Below, piece after piece: positions 54,554 to 64,000 of a stretch of DNA of 64,000 nucleotides (position 1 is its first letter; every line of letters begins with the position of its first letter). Below the pieces are notes generated by a model. The model was given only the letters and a program-made list of their open reading frames with translations, did not search any database and was not told the DNA's origin. Location of the stretch: the NCBI GenBank assembly GCA_030522415.1, contig CM060113.1, positions 11,604,065 to 11,668,064 on the forward strand, written 5' to 3'. The position numbers and the translations under genes were made by a program. This DNA is from Channallabes apus. Taxonomy: Eukaryota; Chordata; Actinopteri; Siluriformes; Clariidae.

Positions 54554-55785
54554 GTCTTGGGTTACTTTGCTGTAACCCTGTTCCCTGAAAAGTCGGGAAC
54601 GAGATGCTATGGGAAAACGCTATGGGAACATCTTTTCGTGTTGCCGGTTGTGAAGCATGTGTGTATCAAACACGCCAAATTTTGGCTTATATAACCTCGG
54701 TCAGGTGACGTCATCTGATGAGACGCACCTGCAGGTCATAAATAGGAGTAAACCGGAAACATTCCTCAGATCGATTTTGTCTGAAGGGACGTCCAGTCAC
54801 GTAGGCAGTGCAGCATTGGAGCGCAGCATCTCGTTCCCGCCATTTCACGGAACACGGTTACAGCAAAGTAACCCGAGACGTTCCCTTTCAAAGGCTACAC
54901 TCGATGCTGCGTGAAAACACTATGGGAACGAGAATACCAACGCAGCCGCACTGCAAGTGTCTGGACCCCAAGGTTGTGTAGCATGTGCGCACAAGACTGA
55001 GGAGGTCTCAGAACTATATCTGGGAGGCTGACTCGAGGACCCGTGAGCCTGGAGTAGCATGAACATCCAGACTATAAAATCTAACAAATGTGTGTGGAGA
55101 GGACCAACCTGCCGCGTTACAGACTTGCTGCAGGGGAATACCTCTTGCCAGCGCAATAGATGAGGCGATCCCCCTGGTTGAATGAGACCTGATTCCTAGA
55201 GGCGAAGTGAGCCCACGCGCCTCATAGGAGAGAGCAATAGCATCTCTCACCCAGTGTGACAAGGTCTGGGTAGTGGCGGCCGCCCCCCGGTTGCGGCCCC
55301 CATAGGATATAATAAGCTGCTCTGACTTACGCCACTGGTGCGGTGGACGTAAATCTGAAGGAACATATTGGACACAGTAAGTGAAGTTCTCCTGCTTCGA
55401 AGCTGTAAAAGGCAGAGGACAGGAGGCTTCAAGAAAAACAGGGTGCATTGTTGAGAATGGAACTTTCGGAAGATAGTTCGGGTGAGGATGCAAAATGGCT
55501 TTGACTAGACCAGGGGCAAAGTCTAGGCAGGATGGGGAGACTGACAAGGCGCGCAGATCTTCTCCCTTCAGAGAGGTAATGGCCATCAGAAAAACCATCT
55601 TACGGGTCTGAAACTTAAAGGCGCTGACCCTAGTGGTTCGAAAAGGGTGTCAATTAGTCCTTCGAGCATGATAGATAAATCCCACGAAGGGATCATGGCT
55701 CTATTGGGTGGCCTCAACCGTTTAGCTCCACGAATGAAACGGTCAACTAAAGGGTGTTTTCCCACAGTAACCCCATCAATCACAA
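54554..55785 (-). mobile_element. DIRS-like retrotransposon (copy 2), truncated
   Basis: The left end GTCTTGGGTTACTTTGCTGT at 54554 is followed by the inverted terminal repeat (to about 54765), the internal complementary region (about 54820-54925) and the YR gene, breaking off at about 55785 in the YR N-terminal region. It is close in sequence to 38529-39860. The base triplet before the left end is AAC, as in copy 1. The right half (RT, gag, second ITR) is missing. Confidence 0.85.
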
Positions 55786-55810
55786 TGTGGCATTCTCTCC
55801 TTTGTTTCAA
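55014..55810 (-). pseudogene. DIRS tyrosine recombinase, copy 2
   Basis: An N-terminal frame (HPLVDRFIRGAKRLRPPNRA, MIPSWDLSIMLEGLIDTLFE) is joined by a small frameshift near 55610 to a long open frame from 55598: MVFLMAITSLKGEDLRALSV, LPKVPFST, YVPSDLRPPHQWRKSEQLII, then GLTSPLGIRSHSTRGIASSI (HxxR) and GWSSPHTFVRFYSLDV (Tyr). Arg I probably lies in GEDLRALSVSP. All recognisable catalytic residues are present, so the catalytic domain is better preserved than in copy 1. The element is truncated upstream, so this copy cannot move on its own. Confidence 0.85.
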
Positions 55811-56143
55811 CTGACATCTCTCGTGTTGGAGCTATGAGTTATGTCAATCATCTTGGTTCAACACATCCCTAATGTGTGCAAGCACTCTTTTTTAACTGTA
55901 GACTAATTAGCAGTTGTAGAAATGCAAAGTCCATGGTCCATCTGTTTGAGTTGTTAAAACAGTTGTCGTTGACTATAGTTATCTTTCTTTGTTTTTTTTA
56001 AGTGTTTTATACAGCCAGAAGTTTGGATTGTTGAGTGAAAATAGTTTTGTGGCATGTATGTGCTTGTTTTTTTTTTCTACACAATTAAACATTTGAATGA
56101 ACATCTTCTGAGAGGGTGATTCCAGAATTTTTGCCAGGGGTTG
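55790..56143 (+). mobile_element. Tc1-like transposon, 3' tail fragment
   Basis: It ends GGTGATTCCAGAATTTTTGC, then CAGGGGTTG before TA (56144-56145). This terminus resembles that of a common fish Tc1-like family. The preceding 300 bases (GTCCATGGTCCATCTGTTTG and so on) would be its 3' UTR. No transposase is left. Confidence 0.45.
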
Positions 56144-56145
56144 TA

Positions 56146-57765
56146 CATGTATATTTTTATATTTCTTATTTATAATAAAAATCGCTTCGTGATAATACTC
56201 ATATATTATATTTGATAATAATAATATGAATATTTGATTGTGATGTCCTCATATATTTGACAGAGATTTTGTGGGGGTGCAATCAGTGGCAGGGGGCATT
56301 TTAGCGCATAACACCGGTACGCAGCGTTTCTGAAAGATTTAGCTCCAGCAGGCTGTAACAGGAGAAGATCTAAAAATATTTTTATTTGTAAAAACTTCTC
56401 TGTCCACTCCGGAGCAAGAAAATATGCGATTTGTCATTTTTGTGTGTTTATTTCTTGATAAACAAATGAGATAATCTCGGTTCACCCCCAGTGCTCAAAT
56501 ATCCCCCTCTTGGCCGGCGAGTGCGAGTGACGTCACTCCCCATACAATCCCGCCCCACAGTATAGACCCGCCCCTGACGCTGATTGACAGGTTTCTGTGT
56601 AACGTGTTGGAAATGCAATTGCAAATGGATTAGCGATTGCGTTTGAATTTTGGCCGGCTTGACGCGCGGCGCAGAGAAAGTGAAAAAGCAAACGTGGTGA
56701 TTGATTTTGCTATTTAAATATGACAGGTTCATGACGTGTAAGACCTGGGAAATACAAATGCAAATGGACTTTGTTTTTTCATTTGAAGTTTGGCAGTCAG
56801 TGTGCGCTTGCAAAGGCGAATCAGCAAACGGTAATGCAAAGTTTGCAATTGCATTTGAATTATGGCACACTTTGTGCGTCCACGTATGGGAAACGAAATT
56901 GCAAATGCAATTTGCAATTGCATTTGAATATTGTCCGCGATATCGCTCCATAGAGGGTGGAGTCTGGCGTTTCCGTGACAATTATACAGTATGTTTAACA
57001 TATTAACTGAGTATGAAGGCAGCCTAAATAACTGATGCATTTAAATATTGTTAATATTAATATATACAGCCAAGTGCTTCTAATTCAAAAAATACTGCAA
57101 GGAAAGAATGAGCTCTGTTCTGACAGTGGGAAAATCGCAGGGCATCCAGTCATTTTGGCTTCCTCTAGCTTTTCATAGCTACTGTAAATGCTGTCTGATG
57201 TATCAAGGAAAAACATTTCTCCTCAAGAAACTGACACAATATAAGAAAGAAGATTTAGCTTTAGGAAACATATAATGTTTAATAATGTTCATTACAGTGG
57301 ATTTAAAAAATATATATCCAAGCATGACCAAAGAGAAACCTTTGAGATAAAGCTGCATTAACATCTGGGAATTTATATGTTCGGGCTTCTCATGGGGGCA
57401 TTTAAGAGGTAGCCTACAGTTGCTTTTTGACACGCAGCCCTCTGAGACTGCAATTCTTTGGGTTCCACAGGGGAGTGATTGGATGCTAACAGTCTTGCAG
57501 TTTTATGGAGTGCAATTCAGGTTTAATAGTTATTCACACAGCTGCATGCACAGCAAGAAGTTTATAAGTAGTTTAAAATTTTAATTGCTTATTATGGTAT
57601 AATTAGCTTCAACCTAATTTATTTGTATAAACTAATTAGTGTAATGTTATTTTAATTTTTACAAATACATTTGTAATTGCAGCTCAAACAGCAATAATTA
57701 GAGAAAAAAAATATATTTTTCATATTTAATTTCATGAGATAGAAGAAAGTGCAGCAATTCTTAAC
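56146..57765. other. No gene; diverged tandem motif at 56605-56940
   Basis: No coding or transposon signature. 56605-56940 holds four diverged units around GAAATGCAAATGCAAATGG and GCAATTGCATTTGAAT. The rest is AT-rich unique-looking sequence. Confidence 0.45.
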
Positions 57766-58216
57766 CCTAAAGGCCAACACAGAGAGACTGAGGAGGAGCT
57801 TCTTCCCGCAGGCGATAAGGTCTCTCAATCACACCTCCACACAGGACTAATAACATCTTTTAAGCTCACAACACTGACTGGACAATCATGGACACATTCA
57901 TACACACTTGCACTAAATACTCATACATCTGGTCAATTGCACATGTCACCTTTCATGCATATTTGCACAACCACTGACACTTTAATTCTATATACATATA
58001 TACTCTACCCTATATTTTTGCAATATTTTATTATGCCCTTATTGTACAGTTAATTTTACTAGTTAAAATTATTTCTTTAGTATTTCCTTTTTATTGATTA
58101 TGTATTTTACGTACAAGCTTTTATTTTCTTTTTTTAAGGTCACTGGCGGTCGTATAAAGCATTTCACTGCATATTATACTGTGTATGATTGTGTATGTGA
58201 CTAATAAAATTTGAAT

Positions 58217-58221
<5 letters not shown>
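57766..58221 (+). mobile_element. L2/Rex-type LINE 3' end, 5'-truncated
   Basis: It matches 2660-3136 of the LINE at the window start: the last coding bases (AGAGAGACTGAGGAGGAGCT), the 3' UTR and the tail AAATTTGAATTTGAAT. It is a dead-on-arrival insertion of about 455 bases. Confidence 0.92.

Positions 58222-58271
<50 letters not shown>
58222..58271 (+). repeat. (AT)n microsatellite
   Basis: About 24 AT units sit between the LINE tail and the left end of Tc1 copy D. Confidence 0.95.
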
Positions 58272-58274
<3 letters not shown>

Positions 58275-59890
58275 TGGTGTGAAAAACTATTTGCCCCCTT
58301 CCTGATTTCTTATTCTTTTGCATGTTTGTCACACTTAAATGTTTCTGCTCATCAAAAACCGTTCCCTATTAGTCAAAGATAACATAATTGAACACAAAAT
58401 GCAGTTTTTAAATGAAGGTTTATGTTATTAAGGGAGAAAAAAACCTCCAAATCTACATGGCCCTGTGTGAAAAAGTGATTGCCCCCCTTGTTAAAAAATA
58501 ACTTAACTGTGGTTTATCACACCTGAGTTCAATTTCTGTCGTCACCCCCAGGCCTGATTACTGCCACACCTGTTTCAATCAAGAAATCACTTAAATAGGA
58601 GCTACCTGACACAGAGAAGTAGACCAAAAGCACCTCAAAAGCTAGACATCATGCCAAGATCCAAAGAAATTCAGGAACAAATGAGAACAAAAGTAATTGA
58701 GATCTATCAGTCTGGTAAAGGTTATAAAGCCATTTCTAAAGCTTTGGGACTCCAGCGAACCACAGTGAGAGCCATTATCCACAAATGGCAAAAACATGGA
58801 ACAGTGGTGAACCTTCCCAGGAGTGGCCGGCCGACCAAAATTACTCCAAGAGCGCAGAGACAACTCATCCGAGAGGCCACAAAAGACCCCAGGACAACAT
58901 CTAAAGAACTGCAGGCCTCACTTGCCTCAATTAAGGTCAGTGTTCACGACTCCACCATAAGAAAGAGACTGGGCAAAAACGGCCTGCATGGCAGATTTCC
59001 AAGGCGCAAACCACTTTTAAGCAAAAAGAACATTAAGGCTCGTCTCAACTTTGCTAAAAAACATCTCAATGATTGCCAAGACTTTTGGGAAAATACCTTG
59101 TGCACCGACGAGACAAAAGTTGAACTTTTTGGAAGGTGCGTGTCCCGTTACATCTGGCGTAAAAGTAACACAGCATTTCAGAAAAAGAACATCATACCAA
59201 CAGTAAAATATGGTGGTGGTAGTGTGATGGTCTGGGGTTGTTTTGCTGCTTCAGGACCTGGAAGGCTTGCTGTGATAAATGGAACCATGAATTCTACTGT
59301 CTACCAAAAAAATCCTGAAGGAGAATGTCCGGCCATCTGTTCGTCAACTCAAGCTGAAGCGATCTTGGGTGCTGCAGCAGGACAATGACCCAAAACACAC
59401 CAGCAAATCCACCTCTGAATGGCTGGAGAAAAACAAAATGAAGACTTTGGAGTGGCCTAGTCAAAGTCCTGACCTGAATCCTATTGAGATGTTGTGGCAT
59501 GACCTTAAAAAGGCGGTTCATGCTAGAAAACCCTCAAATAAAGCTGAATTACAGCAATTCTGCAAAGATGAGTGGGCCAAAATTCCTCCAGAGCGCTGTA
59601 AAAGACTCGTTGCAAGTTATTGCAAACACTTGATTGCAGTTATTGCTGCTAAGGGTGGCCCAACCAGTTATTAGGTTCAGGGGGCAATTACTTTTTCACA
59701 TAGGGTCATGTAGGTTTGGATTTTTTTTCTCCCTAAATAATAAAACCCCTCATTTAAAAACTGCATTTTGTGTTTACTTGTGTTATCTTTGACTAATAGT
59801 TAAATGTGTTTGATGATCAGAAACATTTTGTGTGACAAACATGCAAAAGAATAAGAAATCAGGAGGGGGGCAAATAGTTTTTCACACCAC

Positions 59891-59892
<2 letters not shown>
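58272..59892 (+). mobile_element. Tc1 copy D, full length, 1621 bp
   Basis: The outer ends are complete and the inner repeats are present. TA lies before the left end (58270-58271). The base pair after the right end is TG, leading into (TA)n, probably a mutated target copy. It is inserted in a TA tract, as is copy B. Confidence 0.94.
58651..59674 (+). pseudogene. Tc1 transposase, copy D, one-base frameshift
   Basis: The start codon is intact (ATG at 58651, MPRSKEIQEQMRTK). The first 226 residues or so are nearly identical to copy C. A run of six A in copies B and C is seven A here (59306-59312), which shifts the frame after VYQK. The remainder (RSWVLQQDNDPKHTSKSTSE to GGPTSY, 59351-59674) is complete in the next frame with D244 and E279. 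Trp before D153 is Cys here (LCTDETK), and two late Arg residues are Cys and His. Only the A-run indel prevents a complete protein. Confidence 0.94.

Positions 59893-59946
<54 letters not shown>
59893..59946 (+). repeat. (TA)n microsatellite
   Basis: About 25 TA units follow directly after Tc1 copy D. Confidence 0.95.
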
Positions 59947-59950
<4 letters not shown>

Positions 59951-60211
59951 GTAATTGCTTGTTTATTGTCAAATATGTTACTATCCCTGTTACTTGATGT
60001 TGGAAATGGTTCCTATGTCCTGAAATGTTTGTTCTTTTCACACCACAGTTATTTGCCAATTGACATTATCACTTGCATTATAGCATGGTTGCATGATTCT
60101 GCAGTTTTGTCTAAACTCAATTTCAATTATCATAATAAAAAAAAAAATCATAGGGGGCCTGTGGGCTACTTTATTTATTTATTTTTTCTATTAATTATAC
60201 ATTTATTGTAG
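59947..60211. other. No feature recognised
   Basis: AT-rich spacer between the TA tract and the LTR element. Confidence 0.5.
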
Positions 60212-60216
60212 CTATT

Positions 60217-61178
60217 TGTGAGGGTTGCCCACTAGAGGGCAGTGTTTTTAGTTTGTAGTTTTTGTTGTAGACCCAGTTTCCCAGAAGGCACCTCGGTCAG
60301 CTGACGCAGATGCCCAGCTGAACCGAGGATGCAATTAGTATAAGCATAAATACCTGTTTGTTCTGGGAAGCTGGGTCGAGCATTAATTTCTGTTATGTGG
60401 GTTTTGTTTTGTTCTGTTTTAGTTTGGTTTGATTACAGTTGGCCTTTGGTTTCAGGAGCACTAAGTTAAGTTTGTTTTTGAGATGTCCTTGTCTTTGTGT
60501 CTCCTAGCAGGATTAGCCTCTAGGAGAATTAGCCCTTTGTGTTTACCCTTTTGTATAAGTAACCCCCATTGCATGTGTAGCTAGTAGTCTGTTTAAATAC
60601 TAATGAGGGTGATACTAACATGTTTAGATCTTAGTCTGTCTAGTCTCCTTGTCTGCTTAGCTCTTAGTATGTTTAGGTACTAACATCTTTAGCCACTAAC
60701 CTTTAGAGTTCTTAGTCTGTTTCATACCTAGTCTGCTGTGCACCTTGTCTGTTCAATCCCTTGTGTCTCAGGCTACTAGCCTGTTTAGCCATTAGTCTGA
60801 TTAGCTATGAGCTAGCTTAGCAGCTAATGTGCAGAACGGGTGGTAGACCTAGCCAAGCCTGTCTTGTGTTTGTTTATCCCTTGCATGCGTAGTCCCTTGT
60901 GTTTAGTCCTTTAGTCTGTTGAGTATGTCTTGTCCAGTTTGTATCCCATGTCTGTATTGTGTATCAATGTATGTAATCCCTAGTCTTATGTCTAAGTGTT
61001 TATGAGTTCTGTTTCTTTATGCTCCCAAGTTTAAGCCAACTTCCTTTGTTCATGTTTTGTTTTGCTTGTTTGGTTTATTATTATTCTCATTAAAGACTCT
61101 TTTCTGTTTCACTGCATCCCCTCTGCATCTATGCCTCAACACCAAGCCCACAGGCCAACATCATAGCAGAACGTGACA
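60217..61178 (+). repeat. 5' LTR
   Basis: Starts TGTGAGGGTTGCCC and ends AGCAGAACGTGACA. Possible TATA-like sequence GCATAAATAC at about 60344. ATTAAA polyadenylation signal at 61089-61094. The 14-20 bases downstream (GAATGCTCGCCCATAC) would be the primer-binding site, but I cannot match it to a tRNA. Confidence 0.92.
60270..60377 (+). promoter_or_regulatory. Nested inverted repeat around the 5' LTR promoter
   Basis: Outer arms GACCCAGTTTCCCAGAA (60270-60286) and TTCTGGGAAGCTGGGTC (60361-60377) pair over 17 positions with one T-G wobble. Inner arms CCTCGGTCAGCTG (60291-60303) and CAGCTGAACCGAGG (60315-60328) pair with one bulge. The TATA-like sequence lies between inner and outer right arms. 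Confidence 0.7.
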
Positions 61179-61260
61179 GAATGCTCGCCCATACAAGAGG
61201 CATAGCAGAGGGGCCCCCCCGGGAGAAAATTTTTTGGGGGGGCTGGGACTATAACACCTG

Positions 61261-61290
61261 GGCAAGCTGACCAGGGATAATCAGCTTGCC
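61261..61290 (+). repeat. Short perfect hairpin in the LTR-element leader
   Basis: GGCAAGCTGA (61261-61270) pairs with TCAGCTTGCC (61281-61290) around a 10-base loop, about 80 bases after the 5' LTR. The position would suit a packaging or dimerisation signal, but that is inference. Confidence 0.6.
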
Positions 61291-61320
61291 CCACGTCAAA
61301 ACAGGGGACTGAACTGGAGG

Positions 61321-61567
61321 CTCCAGTTTCGCCAGCGGGCCTCAGTGGAGGCTCCAGTTTCGCCAGCGGGCCTCAGGGGAGGCTCCAGTTTCGCCAGCGG
61401 GCCTCAGGGGAGGCTCCAGTTTCGCCAGCGGGCCTCAGGGGAGGCTCCAGTTTCGCCAGCGGGCCTCAGGGGAGGCTCCAGTTTCGCCAGCGGGCCTCAG
61501 GGGAGGCTCCAGTTCTCCAGCGCGCCGCAGGGGAGGCTCCAGTTCCGCCAGTGCGCCGCAAGGGAGG
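61321..61567 (+). repeat. Tandem array of eight 30-31-bp units
   Basis: Units begin with CTCC at 61321, 61352, 61383, 61414, 61445, 61476, 61507 and 61537. The first six are nearly identical (CTCCAGTTTCGCCAGCGGGC, then CTCAGGGGAGG) and the last two diverged. Because 31 is not a multiple of three, the reading frame rotates through all three phases and repeats every three units. Confidence 0.93.
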
Positions 61568-62194
61568 CTCCATGTCCCCAGAGCCCAGCCAGGACCTCGC
61601 CAAGGAAAACCCTCACCACGCTCTCTAGCTTCGTTCACAGCGGTGACAGCGATCCGCCACCGCCAGACTTCGAGAGCGTGCTTCCATCGCCACCCGGTGT
61701 CAAAGGAGGCCAGAGTACTGCAGAGGCCGCCCGGTGTGAGGACAACACAGTGCTGCATCGGCCGCCGCCTGACTTGGAGGGCGATTCAGTGCTGCAGCCA
61801 TCGCTCCACCGGCAAGAGCGACACAGCACTGCCTCCAACGCCCGGCCTACACCAGCGATCCGGCACTGCCTCCGCCGCCCGGCCTACGGCATCGGCCCAG
61901 TGCTGCCTCTGCCACCCGACGACGTCGTGAGCTCACCGCCGCTCAGCCCCGAGGACGAGCCATTGCTGCCTCTGCCACCCAGCCTCGGGTGCAGGCCGCT
62001 GCTGCACCCGGCGCCTGGCTTCGGCGGCAATTTAAGCTCGCCCACCCTCCCACCCACCTCGGGGAGTCTGCTCGTTGGCGTCGCAGTCGGGTGGAATGAC
62101 CCGGGACATGGGGAAGGGTACCCAGGACATGGGGAAGGGTACCCAGGACCTCTGTTAGCGCTCCGGAGGAGCGTTTTTAAGGGGGGGGGGGTAC
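61568..62194 (+). other. Proline-rich open region of the LTR element, probably not a gene
   Basis: A 284-codon frame (61345-62199) covers the tandem array and this GC-rich segment. It is dominated by Pro, Ser and Leu (PPPDF, PPPDLEGDS, PLPPSLGC) and contains no domain. It ends in the 3' LTR. A duplicated ACCCAGGACATGGGGAAGGG-like unit lies at 62098-62150. Fish gypsy elements often have such GC-rich repeats near their ends, so this is more likely a remnant of a 5' or 3' untranslated region. Confidence 0.5.
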
Positions 62195-63154
62195 TGTGAG
62201 GGTTGCCCACTAGAGGGCAGTGTTTTTAGTTTGTAGTTTTTGTTGTAGACCCAGTTTCCCAGAAGGCACCTCGGTCAGCTGACGCAGATGCCCAGCTGAA
62301 CCGAGGATGCAATTAGTATAAGCATAAATACCTGTTTGTTCTGGGAAGCTGGGTCGAGCATTAATTTCTGTTATGTGGGTTTTGTTTTGTTCTGTTTTAG
62401 TTTGGTTTGATTACAGTTGGCCTTTGGTTTCAGGAGCACTAAGTTAAGTTTGTTTTTGAGATGTCCTTGTCTTTGTGTCTCCTAGCAGGATTAGCCTCTA
62501 GGAGAATTAGCCCTTTGTGTTTACCCTTTTGTATAAGTAACCCCCATTGCATGTGTAGCTAGTAGTCTGTTTAAATACTAATGAGGGTGATACTAACATG
62601 TTTAGATCTTAGTCTGTCTAGTCTCCTTGTCTGCTTAGCTCTTAGTATGTTTAGGTACTAACATCTTTAGCCACTAACCTTTAGAGTTCTTAGTCTGTTT
62701 CATACCTAGTCTGCTGTGCACCTTGTCTGTTCAATCCCTTGTGTCTCAGGCTACTAGCCTGTTTAGCCATTAGTCTGATTAGCTATGAGCTAGCTTAGCA
62801 GCTAATGTGCAGAACGGGTGGTAGACCTAGCCAAGCCTGTCTTGTGTTTGTTTATCCCTTGCATGCGTAGTCCCTTGTGTTTAGTCCTTTAGTCTGTTGA
62901 GTATGTCTTGTCTTGTCCAGTTTGTATCCCATGTCTGTATTGTGTATCAATGTATGTAATCCCTAGTCTTATGTCTAAGTGTTTATGAGTTCTGTTTCTT
63001 TATGCTCCCAAGTTTAAGCCAACTTCCTTTGTTCATGTTTTGCTTGTTTGGTTTATTATTATTCTCATTAAAGACTCTTTTCTGTTTCACTGCATCCCCT
63101 CTGCATCTATGCCTCAACACCAAGCCCAGTCCAACATCATAGCAGAACGTGACA
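62195..63154 (+). repeat. 3' LTR
   Basis: Same sequence as the 5' LTR with a few indels. The nested inverted repeat is at 62248-62355. In the element RNA this copy of U3 would be transcribed at the 3' end, so the inverted repeat could act as an RNA structure. Confidence 0.92.
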
Positions 63155-63159
63155 CTATT

Positions 63160-63540
63160 TTATTATTTGGTTTACATAATATGGAACATCTGCCATACCA
63201 ATCTCTGTTAATTAGGTGTCCATATTAAAATAATAACAGACTAGAATAAGCATGTAAAAGAAAACCTGTAATTTTAATTAAAGCCAGGACTACCATGGGA
63301 AAAAAAGAATTATGCACTTTTAATCACAAATTCAGCTTCTGCTTTATGAATTAAACAATGATACAATCAATTATTGAAGCAAATTATGTTATATAAAAGT
63401 TTTTTGTTTCTATTTGTACCATATTAAGTACAAATATGACAAGAAAACATGCATGTAGCATTAAATCATGCTTGTAGATACAGCGTTGTTTCAGCTTTGT
63501 ATGTACAGTATATGTAAAGTTTGCTGTAATGTATCTCAGT
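63160..63540. other. No feature recognised
   Basis: AT-rich unique-looking sequence. Confidence 0.5.
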
Positions 63541-63780
63541 GATTATTATTATTGGAGAGGGTGCCAATCCATCGTAGGGCACACAGGCACACACACACAC
63601 GCAATTTGCAAACACCAATTAACTGTATCTGCCTGTCTTTGGATTGTGGGAACAAACCAGAGCACCCAGAGGAAACACACCAAGCACAGGGAGAACATGC
63701 AAACTCCATGCACACAGACCTGGGGTGCAAATCGGACGCGTACCCAAGCCACAGTGCCGTCTATTATTATTATTATTATT
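63541..63780 (-). mobile_element. tRNA-headed SINE-type repeat (copy 3)
   Basis: Antisense copy of the repeat at 35075-35395: GTGCCAATCCATCGTAGGGC to TGCAAACTCCATGCACACAG and CCACAGTGCCGTC at the head. ATT triplets lie at both borders (63542-63554 and 63763-63780). Confidence 0.65.
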
Positions 63781-64000
63781 TCTAATTTGCTATTTGTAAT
63801 TTGTAATTATGAAATGCTTTCAACAAGATGTTACAAATTCTCAAAGATTTACAAGCACAGTTGTGATGACTAATAAACTGGGCTTCATAGAAATCATTCT
63901 TTTAAAGGAGACTGCCCCAGAAATCTGACCTCAGAAGATGAGAACAGGCTTTAGGAGAAGATTCAGTACTCCTCTTACTTTCTATATGCTTTATTCAGGA
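63781..64000. other. No feature recognised
   Basis: Unique-looking sequence to the end of the window. Confidence 0.5.

Larger units (their letters stand above)
60217..63154 (+). mobile_element. Young non-autonomous gypsy-type LTR retrotransposon
   Basis: Two LTRs of about 960 bases (60217-61178 and 62195-63154) enclose a 1016-base interior without gag or pol. CTATT precedes (60212-60216) and follows (63155-63159) the element, a perfect 5-bp target duplication. The LTRs differ by only a few small changes that I could see (TCTTG repeated near 62900, five bases fewer near 63038, CACAGG/CAGT near 61150/63127). Insertion was therefore recent in evolutionary terms. A G-rich polypurine tract (62181-62191) lies just before the 3' LTR. 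Proteins must come from another element. Confidence 0.93.

Noticed and set aside
56448..56981. 177-codon minus-strand frame
   Set aside because: It lies across the diverged ATGCAAAT array. Composition is biased and overlapping frames on the plus strand are equally open. No domain.
61345..62199. 284-codon open frame as a real protein gene
   Set aside because: It spans a 31-bp tandem array with rotating frame, has no domain and ends in an LTR. The antisense strand is also open. GC-rich repeat content explains it.

Overview
This 64-kb window looks like repeat-dense, non-coding DNA from a ray-finned (teleost) fish. The evidence is the mixture of elements: Tc1-like transposons with IR/DR ends, L2/Rex-type LINEs with short AT-rich 3' tails, a DIRS-like tyrosine-recombinase retrotransposon, a BEL/Pao element, gypsy-type LTRs, Harbinger ends and tRNA-headed SINEs. 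The exact species cannot be told from the sequence. I found no convincing host protein-coding gene. The best hint of host coding sequence is a possible 17-nt micro-exon at about 28.8 kb, which would make the window intronic.

Layout. 1-3.1 kb: L2-type LINE with endonuclease and reverse transcriptase, broken by two stops. 3.2-4.8 kb: a Tc1 fossil, then an eroded LINE reverse transcriptase. 7.5-8.7 kb: non-autonomous DNA transposon with 21-bp TIRs. 9.6-13.8 kb: three-level nest, a solo LTR inside an antisense LINE inside a Tc1 fossil. 13.8-14.0 kb: long inverted repeat. 15.6-15.9 kb: 3' end of an RTE-like LINE. 19.0-27.2 kb: Harbinger-like element split by a two-ORF L2 LINE, which itself carries a SINE-like piece and a deleted Tc1; MITE modules lie at both sides. 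30.3-31.9 kb: a second Tc1 family. 32-35 kb: mostly unique sequence. 35.6-36.2 kb: solo BEL/Pao LTR. 36.7-38.3 kb: Tc1 copy B. 38.5-48.8 kb: DIRS-like element on the minus strand, interrupted by a rearranged BEL/Pao element that itself holds Tc1 copy C. 51.5-53.7 kb: second L2 copy. 54.6-55.8 kb: second, truncated DIRS copy. 57.8-59.9 kb: LINE tail and Tc1 copy D. 60.2-63.2 kb: young non-autonomous LTR element with perfect 5-bp target duplication.

The most useful points are mechanistic. Tc1 copy C encodes a complete 340-residue DDE transposase (D153, D244, E279) but its ATG is GTG. The DIRS element sits exactly at an 11-bp sequence shared between its own circle junction and the 3' end of an RTE-like LINE. 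Two diverged gypsy-type LTR families share a nested inverted repeat around the promoter, with compensating changes in the inner stem. The BEL/Pao element has half an LTR inverted.

All assignments rest on reading protein motifs, termini and target duplications by eye. No alignment or database search was possible, so family names below superfamily level are provisional.
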